Source of the DNA: Nitrospira sp.
GTDB lineage: Bacteria > Nitrospirota > Nitrospiria > Nitrospirales > Nitrospiraceae
Reading direction: 5' to 3'
DNA: 64,000 nt
Assembly (NCBI GenBank): GCA_029194535.1
Contig: JARFXR010000001.1
Coordinates: 1,806,721-1,870,720, forward strand
Shown piece by piece: positions 1 through 6,154 of the stretch. A program made the position numbers and the translations under genes. The notes below the pieces were generated by a model. It searched no databases and was not told the DNA's origin. It worked only from the letters and a program-made list of their open reading frames with translations. Within the stretch, counting starts at the first letter, position 1; the number at the start of each line of letters is the position of its first letter.

Positions 1-9
1 GGAGCGGGC

Positions 10-444
10 ATGTCGACAGTGGCGCAGATCATGGCGAAGAAACTTAAGACGGTCGGTCCGGCGACCACAGTCTCCAGCGCAGCGAGGACGATGAAGGCGG
101 CCCGTATCGGGGCCCTTTTGGTAAAAAAGGGCAAGCAACTCGTCGGCATCGTAACGGATACCGACATTGTTCGCCGGGGCGTGGCCGCCAACAAGAGTTT
201 GGGCAAGGTGAAGGTGGAAAAGATCATGACGTCGCCCATCTGCACAATCGAAGGGCACCGACCGGTCGATGACGCGCAGGACATGATGGGTGACCTCGCC
301 GTGCGCCATCTCGGCGTGACGCAGAACGGCACCATCGTCGGCATCGTCTCGGTGCGCGATCTGTTGCTGCACTACAAGCGGTATGCGCAGTCGAAGATTC
401 CGCAGATGCAAGACTATTCCGAACCGAAGATCGGACAAGACTAG
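10..444 (+). CDS. CBS-domain pair protein
   Basis: A stand-alone pair of CBS domains (144 aa) with no catalytic domain. CBS pairs usually bind adenine nucleotides or related ligands and regulate a partner. The first repeat spans about residues 5-60 and contains GIVTDTDIVRRG; the second spans about 70-125 and ends in GIVSVRDL. The start is supported by GGAG five bases upstream. It is a clear paralogue of the CBS protein at 26971-27363, sharing the TDTD-(I/M)-VRR and VGxxSVRDL stretches. Its partner is not evident. It converges on moaB, with an inverted repeat between the two genes. The family call is secure; the ligand and target are unknown. Confidence 0.85.
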   Translation: MSTVAQIMAKKLKTVGPATTVSSAARTMKAARIGALLVKKGKQLVGIVTDTDIVRRGVAANKSLGKVKVEKIMTSPICTIEGHRPVDDAQDMMGDLAVRHLGVTQNGTIVGIVSVRDLLLHYKRYAQSKIPQMQDYSEPKIGQD

Positions 445-452
445 ATCAGGCG

Positions 453-529
453 AAGTGCTCAGTCCTGAGTGCCCGGTGTTGAGATCTCCGAGCCCATCTC
501 AGCCCCCCTAGCTCAGGACTCAGCACTTT
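453..529. terminator. Inverted repeat, possible bidirectional terminator
   Basis: Two arms, 453-470 and 511-529, are near-perfect inverted repeats of the form AAGTGCTnAGTCCTGAG. They lie between the converging CBS gene and moaB, separated by a pyrimidine-rich spacer. The right arm is followed by TTTATTTG on the plus strand. The arrangement suits a bidirectional terminator, but the 40-base spacer is long, so a short dispersed repeat is also possible. Confidence 0.45.
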
Positions 530-1040
530 ATTTGTGGAGTTCTTTGACGAGATGTCCCAGCTCGGGCAGGATCAACTTTTCCATCGCCAGGCGGACGGCG
601 TTTTCGGACCCAGGGGTGGAGAAGAGCACGCGTCCTTTGATGATTCCGGCGGTGGCTCGGCTCATGATGGCCGGTGAGCCGATGTCCTGGTAGGTGAGAT
701 AGCGGAACACTTCCCCGAACCCGTCCAGTCGTTTTTCCAGCATTCCATCCACGGCCTCGAAGGTGGAATCCCGTCGCGAAATGCCGGTTCCCCCGTTGAT
801 GATGATGGCCTGGATCCGCTTGTTCGCGACGCCGGCTTTGATCTTGGCTTTGATCTTGGCCGGCTCGTCCTTGACGATACAGTAGTCGACGACGCTATGG
901 CCGGCGTCCTTGAGCATGTGCATGATGCGATGCCCGCTGGCATCCGTTTCCCTGGTGCGTGTGTCGCTGCAGGTAATCACCATACAGCCGATCGACCGAG
1001 GGGCATCGTGTTTGTGTTCGTGAGCGGTGTGGCTGCCCAT
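528..1040 (-). CDS. moaB: Molybdenum cofactor biosynthesis protein MoaB
   Basis: MoaB/MogA-family protein (170 aa) of molybdopterin cofactor synthesis, expected to adenylylate molybdopterin before molybdenum insertion. The diagnostic stretch INGGTGISRRDST lies at about residues 81-93, with the second conserved block IGSPAIMSRA near 120-129 and STPGSENAVRLA near 141-152. A histidine-rich N-terminal extension (HTAHEHKHD) precedes the fold and may be real or may reflect a later true start. No strong ribosome binding site is visible. The start codon lies only about nine bases from a 120-bp palindromic repeat, so the repeat is part of its leader. No other Mo-cofactor genes are nearby. Confidence 0.9.
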   Translation of the reverse strand: MGSHTAHEHKHDAPRSIGCMVITCSDTRTRETDASGHRIMHMLKDAGHSVVDYCIVKDEPAKIKAKIKAGVANKRIQAIIINGGTGISRRDSTFEAVDGMLEKRLDGFGEVFRYLTYQDIGSPAIMSRATAGIIKGRVLFSTPGSENAVRLAMEKLILPELGHLVKELHK

Positions 1041-1048
1041 ATCGTCCA

Positions 1049-1168
1049 GGATGCTGAAAATGGCTTGTTGCTTTGTTCTCGCATCGCTCAGCCCCTCAAC
1101 GTACCGAAAAACGTACGACTCGGGGCTTCGCTTGCTGCGGCCTCGCTACAGGACCATTTTGAGCATCC
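1049..1168. repeat. Palindromic intergenic repeat, copy 1
   Basis: A 120-bp element bounded by GGATGCTgAAAAtGG and its near complement at the right end. Its centre carries a TACCGAAAAACGTACG block. The same architecture and many identical positions occur at 3865-3983. This copy lies between the ferredoxin gene and moaB, both on the minus strand, so it is transcribed as the moaB leader if the genes share a transcript. Confidence 0.8.
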
Positions 1169-1201
1169 TCAGCAGAAGGACTGATGCAGTTACGTCTTCA
1201 A

Positions 1202-1528
1202 TTATTTCCAGACGGCGTCCGGATTGAGTTTCGCCGCCGGCTTCCCGCCCTTGATGTGTTCGTCGAGGATGACGGCGACGTCCGCTTCCGTGACCTTGGA
1301 ATACCAGGTTCCCTCCGGATACACGACGACGGTCGGGCCCTGCTCGCAGGGACCGAGGCAGGAAGAACCGGTCACGAGCACCTCGCCCGGCATCACGCCT
1401 CGCTGCATCAGGCCCATGTTGAAGGTCATGAGTAATTGCGCGGAGCCCTGGCTGCCGCACGAGGGCTTTGGATGGCCTGGGGGCCTGGCGTTGGTGCAGA
1501 CGACGATATGATACTTCGGCTTCGGCAT
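1202..1528 (-). CDS. Thioredoxin-like [2Fe-2S] ferredoxin
   Basis: A 108-aa stand-alone ferredoxin of the thioredoxin-like (NuoE-related) fold. Four cysteines sit where the family places its 2Fe-2S ligands: C11 and C24 in the first loop, C57 and C61 in SSCLGPCEQGP. It is expected to be a soluble cytoplasmic electron carrier; the redox partner cannot be read from the sequence. Length fits the family. Start supported by GAAGGAGCACTC upstream. It is followed by the palindromic repeat and then moaB on the same strand. Confidence 0.9.
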   Translation of the reverse strand: MPKPKYHIVVCTNARPPGHPKPSCGSQGSAQLLMTFNMGLMQRGVMPGEVLVTGSSCLGPCEQGPTVVVYPEGTWYSKVTEADVAVILDEHIKGGKPAAKLNPDAVWK

Positions 1529-1654
1529 GAGTGCTCCTTCTTCGGGGAACGAATGGCCTATGGCTTAGGGCACGTAAGCTAAGCGGAGGCATTCCTCAAA
1601 AAACCTGCTCCGTCCTACCACCTGCTCTATGCAATACGCCATCTGCTCCCTGGT

Positions 1655-2098
1655 TTACTGCGGCCTATACAACTGCCACTGCTCGATGCATTCCTCTGGG
1701 AACTTCCAGTGTTTGAGACCTTTGATCACCCAATCGAGGTAATGGTCCTTGGGCTTGAACTTGCCGATGGATTCGGCGGCGTAAGTGGTCACAAGCATTT
1801 TTTCGCCCGCTTCGTCGTGCACGGTGACCTGTACGTGGCGATAGGCGCCCTGCGGCACGTCGTCCTCGAACTGGTCCAGCAGCTTGACGTCTTCCTCCGT
1901 CACTTCGAAGACCGCGCCCCACACTTTTTCCCCCGGTGAAGGAACGACGTTGGCCAGGCCGCAACGCCACTGCGACGACCAGCGGCCGAACTGAATCGTA
2001 TGCTCGGGGAGCGTCGCCAGCGTCACGAACTGATGCTCCGGGGCCCGTCGCTTGAGCTGGGTCGGGTTGACATTGTCGCCGTAGAGAAAGAATTTCAT
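1655..2098 (-). CDS. Gamma-glutamylcyclotransferase-like protein
   Basis: A 147-aa protein of the gamma-glutamylcyclotransferase (AIG2/BtrG-like) fold. The N-terminus MKFFLYGDNVNP matches the family's substrate-loop consensus (YGxxN), and GAVFEVTEEDVKLLDQFED near residues 81-99 matches the region carrying the acidic catalytic residue. Members cleave gamma-glutamyl amines to 5-oxoproline, but many bacterial homologues have no known substrate. The gene stands alone, divergent from the gene at 2356. Family call is good; the reaction is inferred. Confidence 0.75.
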   Translation of the reverse strand: MKFFLYGDNVNPTQLKRRAPEHQFVTLATLPEHTIQFGRWSSQWRCGLANVVPSPGEKVWGAVFEVTEEDVKLLDQFEDDVPQGAYRHVQVTVHDEAGEKMLVTTYAAESIGKFKPKDHYLDWVIKGLKHWKFPEECIEQWQLYRPQ

Positions 2099-2355
2099 GG
2101 ATGGTTCTACGCCTCAGGGTTGTGCCGGATATATGATTTCGAGAGAGCGAATCCTGCCAGGTCGGTACTTGTAGCATATCGGCTTTCGACCGTACAAGAC
2201 ACCGGTTGACCGTTTCGAGATGCGAGTGTCCGGGACTGTTTCGTGTTACGTGTTTCGTCCGCCCGGACAACAAGAAACCTGAAACCCGAAACTCGGCTCT
2301 GCTCCGGCAGATTGACTTCGTGAGCACTGCATTTCTATGATGAGTTTCTTTCGCT

Positions 2356-2817
2356 ATGGTCAAGGCGCTCCACTATCTCGCCGTCGTCGTCCTCCTCGTG
2401 GGGGCGGCCTACTTTATCTGGACGAAGCCTCCCGTCGTCAATCCCATGATCGACCGGCGAAGCGCCGATGCACTGGCCCTGGTGCAGACTCACCGCGCAT
2501 TGGGCTATCCGACCATACTCCAGGCCATGACCGAGCATGTCAGGTCCATGAAGGATCGGGGGCTCAATGCGAGGCTCGGCGAGTGGCGCGTGAAGCAGGT
2601 CGACGGCGATCTCTACGAGATACGGGTGCAACTCCGCGATCAGGGGGTGGGAGGGCAATGGTTCGAACGCGAGTTCATCTGGCACGCCAATCTGTCGTTG
2701 AAGAAAGTCAATGCCGCATCGCTACCGGCCGACGGAGTGACACCGAAAGAGCCGGATCAACCGGACCCGGCCGGGCCGTCCGTGCCGCAGTTTCCCGGCG
2801 TGCGAGGGCCTGCCTGA
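2356..2817 (+). CDS. Membrane-anchored protein of unknown function
   Basis: A 153-aa protein I do not recognise. It has one N-terminal hydrophobic segment (about residues 5-22), so it is probably anchored in the inner membrane with the rest outside. A compact charged domain follows (about 35-120, with GEWRVKQVDGDLYEIRVQLR), then a proline-rich tail ending PQFPGVRGPA. The ribosome binding site is weak. The stop codon lies one base from the end of the converging Rieske gene. Confidence 0.6.
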   Translation: MVKALHYLAVVVLLVGAAYFIWTKPPVVNPMIDRRSADALALVQTHRALGYPTILQAMTEHVRSMKDRGLNARLGEWRVKQVDGDLYEIRVQLRDQGVGGQWFEREFIWHANLSLKKVNAASLPADGVTPKEPDQPDPAGPSVPQFPGVRGPA

Positions 2818-2818
2818 G

Positions 2819-3151
2819 TCAGGCTCCGTGCGGATCGAAATTCGGCGGCAGCGCGACCTGAATCTCGCCGTCCGCCACCTGGACCGGACAGCAAGCGACG
2901 GTGATGTTCGGATTACCGGAGCGCTCGCCGGTGCGAAGGTTGAACGCCCATCCGTGCCAGGGACATTCAACCACATCCCCTTTCACGAATCCTTCGCCCA
3001 GCGGTCCGCCCGCATGGGGGCAGGTGTTGTCCACTGCGTAGTAGGTACCGTCGACGTTGAACAGCGCAATGCGCACGCCGTGCACTTCGACGGTACGCGA
3101 GGTTCCTGGAGGAATCTGATCGACCATGGCGACAGTGACGAAGTCCGACAT
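2819..3151 (-). CDS. Rieske [2Fe-2S] ferredoxin-like protein
   Basis: A 110-aa soluble Rieske protein with both cluster-binding boxes: CPHAGG (C44, H46) and CPWHGW (C63, H66). It has no membrane anchor or signal peptide and matches the NirD/BphF-type small Rieske ferredoxins rather than the cytochrome bc1 subunit. The start is chosen at the second of two tandem ATGs because AGTAGGA then lies at good spacing; a longer frame upstream lacks support. It has no oxygenase or reductase partner beside it, so its role as electron carrier is inferred. Confidence 0.88.
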   Translation of the reverse strand: MSDFVTVAMVDQIPPGTSRTVEVHGVRIALFNVDGTYYAVDNTCPHAGGPLGEGFVKGDVVECPWHGWAFNLRTGERSGNPNITVACCPVQVADGEIQVALPPNFDPHGA

Positions 3152-3321
3152 CATTCCTACTCTTGACCGTTCTTCTAGGCAGTCTGCCGGGGACATGCCA
3201 CCCCGGAACGGCCCGTAGCTTGATTTAGCGGCTGCCTTATGGCATAGACATACGTGAGCGTACCCAGACCGGCAAAAGGCCCTCTCGACGAAGGAGCCTC
3301 GGTTGGGAATGAGGTTTCCGA

Positions 3322-3864
3322 ATGGAAATGACCCTCCTGCTCAATTCCACCTATGAACCCCTGCGTGTCGTCCATTGGCAAAAAGCGATTGCGTTGCTCT
3401 GGCAAGGAAAAGTCGAAGTGCTGGAGGTGTACGATCGCGAGATCCACGGAGTGTCGATCTCCTTCAAGCTGCCGTCGGTCATGCGGCTGCTCAAGCTGGT
3501 TCGTCTGAAGGACAGTCATCGGGCAGTCAAGTTTTCACGCATCAACATCTTTACCAGAGACGGGTACACCTGCCAATACTGCCGGACGAAGTATCGGACG
3601 GAAGAGCTCACCTTCGACCACGTCGTGCCGATCGCCAAGGGCGGCAGGAAGACCTGGGAGAACATCGTCACCGCCTGCTGGCGCTGCAACAACCGCAAGA
3701 GCGGCCGCACGCCGGATGAAGCGGGCATGCGCCTGATGAAGCGGCCGGTCAAGCCGCGCTGGAGCCCCATCGTGACGATCACCATTGGGATCAGGAATAC
3801 ACCCGAGAGTTGGCGGGATTATCTGTATTGGAATATGGAGCTTGACGCCGACCCCTCCGGTTAG
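3322..3864 (+). CDS. HNH endonuclease family protein
   Basis: A 180-aa protein with a zinc-stabilised HNH nuclease domain: CxxC at C84/C87, the catalytic DH pair at D99-H100, N114 and a second CxxC at C119/C122 (CWRCNNRKSGRTP). Length and domain order match the widespread stand-alone bacterial HNH family whose members carry an N-terminal segment of about 70 residues (here VEVLEVYDREI). The natural target is unknown and no restriction or toxin partner is adjacent. Followed by palindromic repeat copy 2. Confidence 0.87.
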   Translation: MEMTLLLNSTYEPLRVVHWQKAIALLWQGKVEVLEVYDREIHGVSISFKLPSVMRLLKLVRLKDSHRAVKFSRINIFTRDGYTCQYCRTKYRTEELTFDHVVPIAKGGRKTWENIVTACWRCNNRKSGRTPDEAGMRLMKRPVKPRWSPIVTITIGIRNTPESWRDYLYWNMELDADPSG

Positions 3865-3983
3865 GGATGTTGAAAAAGCCCTCCCGCTGCGTTCTCACAT
3901 CGTTCAGACTCTCAACATACCGAAAGACGTACGCTTCGTGCCTTCACTCGATGCGGCCTTGCGGGCGGACTTTTTGAACATCC
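3865..3983. repeat. Palindromic intergenic repeat, copy 2
   Basis: A 119-bp element with terminal inverted repeats: GGATGTTGAAAAAGCCCTCC at the left is matched by the reverse of GGACTTTTTGAACATCC at the right. It contains the same TACCGAAAgACGTACG core and CATCG-TCAG block as copy 1. It sits between converging genes (HNH nuclease and the CcmI-like gene). The terminal A/T runs could let it act as a terminator in both directions. Confidence 0.82.
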
Positions 3984-4031
3984 TTTAGGGCAATTCAAGA
4001 ATAAAACCCTCTCCACTGCAAATTCATATTC

Positions 4032-4487
4032 CTAGTTCTTCACCGTGTCCAAAATGATTTCCAGATTCCGTCCACCAGGGAGCGTGGGGTTTTTCGCGTA
4101 GCGCCCTTCGATATCGCCTGGCTGGGCCGGCCCCGCCTGGCCGTCTCGATCGAGCCTGGCGACCACATCGACCATCCCGCGCAGTTCCGAGCCTTGAACC
4201 ATGACGTCGGCGTTGGTGATCTCGAACGACACGGGAAATACCGGTTGGTCGATTCGCTTGGCCGCGACCGGTCTGGGCGAGGAGCCTGGTCGGCGCACGA
4301 TCACGAACAGCACGTCGGTCGGACGCACTTGGCCGGCGAGCCCAGGCGCGATCTGGACCCGACCGGCGATCACCGGTTCGCCGGTTTGAGGATCGCAGCT
4401 ATGGGCCAGGCCGAGCCACGCTGCGACGGCCGCGAGGCCGATGATGCTGCCGGCCATGCCGATTGATTTCGCTGTGAATCCTGACAT
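4032..4487 (-). CDS. Membrane-anchored protein resembling the CcmI C-terminal domain
   Basis: A 151-aa protein with one membrane segment (about residues 8-28) and an outward domain. The block from IAGRVQIAPGLAGQVRP through VLFVIVRRPGSSPRPVA to QPGDIEGRYAKNP resembles the C-terminal domain of the cytochrome c maturation protein CcmI/CycH in order and key residues (a sequence-style match, not a search). The TPR part of CcmI is absent. The start at 4487 is preferred over an upstream TTG because GAGGAAA precedes it. It may help apocytochrome handling, but no ccm genes are adjacent. Confidence 0.6.
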   Translation of the reverse strand: MSGFTAKSIGMAGSIIGLAAVAAWLGLAHSCDPQTGEPVIAGRVQIAPGLAGQVRPTDVLFVIVRRPGSSPRPVAAKRIDQPVFPVSFEITNADVMVQGSELRGMVDVVARLDRDGQAGPAQPGDIEGRYAKNPTLPGGRNLEIILDTVKN

Positions 4488-4600
4488 GCGAGATGGTTTC
4501 CTCAGCCTCAACTTTCTTCTTTGGCGGGGCGCATTATACCGGGGCCAATCGGAAAAGGGGAGGGTAGCGGATCAGTGTGCCATCAGCCACCCTGACGTGT

Positions 4601-4690
4601 GTCATTCCCGCGGAAACGGGAATCCGGTCACGGTCCTCCCCTAATAGGGGGCTTGATCGAGCAGTGGATGCTCGCCTACGCGGGTATGAC
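4601..4690. repeat. REP-like hairpin
   Basis: Arms at 4601-4625 (GTCATTCCCGCGGAAACGGG...) and 4666-4690 (...CCTACGCGGGTATGAC) are imperfect inverted repeats around a 40-base loop. The sequence is typical of REP-type elements built on GTCATTCCCGCG. It lies in the 386-base gap 4488-4873 between divergent genes. I see nothing else definite in that gap apart from the ribosome binding site of the downstream gene. Confidence 0.65.
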
Positions 4691-4873
4691 GCAGGAGTAA
4701 AGTGACCCACGACCAAGGGGAGGGCGCAGTTTACGATGGAAAACGGACTATTGTATGATCAAGACTTTGGAAGGTAGCAGACGGTCTCGATGCGCGAGTC
4801 GTGCGAGTGAAGAACGGCGGCGCGGCCTGAGGACCGTTTTAAACTACGTGAAGGCACATTGAAGGAGTGAGCC

Positions 4874-5527
4874 ATGGCTGCGAATCCAGGTTTTCCCTTG
4901 TCGCTTGATGTTAGAGGTTATCCCGTCGTGGTGCTCGGGGGCGATGAGGAGGCGGCGGAAAAGACGCAACGATTGTTGGATGCCGGCGCCAAAGTAACGG
5001 TGGTCGCGCCGATGTTGCACGATCACCTCAAGCAACTGGCCGCGTCCGCGAAAGTGGTCCACCGCGGGCGTCATTTCCGCGAGGCTGACTTGGAAAGCGC
5101 CGTTCTGATCCTGAACATGGTGCGAGGGGATCGGGACTTCGCCCGCTCGCTGTTCGCCAAGGCCCGCGAGAAAAAGGTGTTGTTGTGGTCGGTGGATTTT
5201 CCCGAAGCGTCGAGCGTGAACATGCCGGCGGTCGTGGCGACCGGACACATGCGTCTGGCCATCAGCACCAGCGGCCAAGCTCCGGCGCTCTCGGGTTTCA
5301 TGAAGGAGGATTTGGAGCGGATTCTCGACGGCGAGTTCGCGGCATTCGTGGAGTGGCTGGGGGAGTTGCGAGAACAGGCGAAAAAGGATGAGCCGGATGT
5401 GGAGAAGCGGCGGACGCTTCTGCGGGAAGCTCTCGATGGGTTCCGATTCTTGGGTAAGGTACAGTATCCGAAGGTCTGGCTCGATCATCGAGCCCAGGAG
5501 AAAGCCGGCAGCCCGGCGCAGCCTTGA
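4874..5527 (+). CDS. Precorrin-2 dehydrogenase / sirohydrochlorin ferrochelatase (CysG N-terminal type)
   Basis: A 217-aa protein matching the N-terminal half of CysG and yeast Met8p. It oxidises precorrin-2 to sirohydrochlorin with NAD and can insert iron to make siroheme. A Rossmann motif lies near residues 19-26 (VVVLGGDEEAA) and the conserved VNMPAVVATGHMRLAISTSG block at about 116-135. It lacks the C-terminal methyltransferase, which is instead fused to HemD at 25360. Start supported by GAAGGAG seven bases upstream. The stop is followed at once by the MTH1187 gene. Confidence 0.88.
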   Translation: MAANPGFPLSLDVRGYPVVVLGGDEEAAEKTQRLLDAGAKVTVVAPMLHDHLKQLAASAKVVHRGRHFREADLESAVLILNMVRGDRDFARSLFAKAREKKVLLWSVDFPEASSVNMPAVVATGHMRLAISTSGQAPALSGFMKEDLERILDGEFAAFVEWLGELREQAKKDEPDVEKRRTLLREALDGFRFLGKVQYPKVWLDHRAQEKAGSPAQP

Positions 5528-5547
5528 AGCGAGGAGGAGTGACGACC

Positions 5548-5856
5548 ATGGTGTTGTTGGAGTTCAGCATGTCCCCCATCGGCAAGGGCGAGAGCGTGGG
5601 AAAGTACGTCGCCCGTTCGCTGGACATCGTCGATCAGAGCGGTGTGGAGTATCGCCTGAATCCGATGGGAACCGTCCTGGAAGGGGAGTGGGACGAGGTG
5701 ATGGCGGTGGTGAAGAAGTGCTATGAACGCATGAAGAAGGACTGTAACCGGATTTCCTGTTCGGTCAAGATCGACTACCGAAAAGACCATTCCGGCCGGT
5801 TGTCCGGAAAAGTCAAGAGCGTGGAACGTCGGCTGAAGCGCCACGTGCGGACCTGA
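5548..5856 (+). CDS. MTH1187 family thiamine-binding protein
   Basis: A 102-aa member of the MTH1187/YkoF-related family of small ferredoxin-like-fold proteins; related proteins bind thiamine. The signature N-terminus VLLEFSMSPIGKGESVGKYV and the central YRLNPMGTVLEGEW are clear. The start at 5548 is preferred because GAGGAGT precedes it; an in-frame ATG at 5524 overlaps the previous gene. It is probably cotranscribed with the siroheme gene; a functional link is not established. Confidence 0.82.
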   Translation: MVLLEFSMSPIGKGESVGKYVARSLDIVDQSGVEYRLNPMGTVLEGEWDEVMAVVKKCYERMKKDCNRISCSVKIDYRKDHSGRLSGKVKSVERRLKRHVRT

Positions 5857-5862
5857 CGCGAC

Positions 5863-5900
5863 GGCCGTTGGTTCCACGGCCTCGACTTCTGTATCTTTTC
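5863..5900 (+). terminator. Possible weak terminator
   Basis: A six-base-pair hairpin (GGCCGT/ACGGCC) starts seven bases after the MTH1187 stop and is followed by a T-rich, interrupted tract. It is short, so confidence is low. The rest of the ~300-base gap up to 6154 shows no gene or RNA I can identify; it should hold the promoter of the histidine kinase. Confidence 0.35.
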
Positions 5901-6154
5901 CTTCCCTTTTTGTATCTCAATCAATACTGACCAGCCTCCGTGCCTGGTCCCATCCTATCTCCTCACGTCGTCTCAACCGGGATGCAGAGAGATTCAGACG
6001 GTTGTTCGCAGCTGTAGGCTATACGACAAAGGTACGTCCTTTGCGTAATGCGAAAAGCTGCGAACTGGAATCCGCCGCCTGTTTTCGGTGAGACATTTGC
6101 CGAAGGGCTCTGCGAAGCAGTCTGACGGACTGGAGTGGAACGGCCCTGGTCCAA

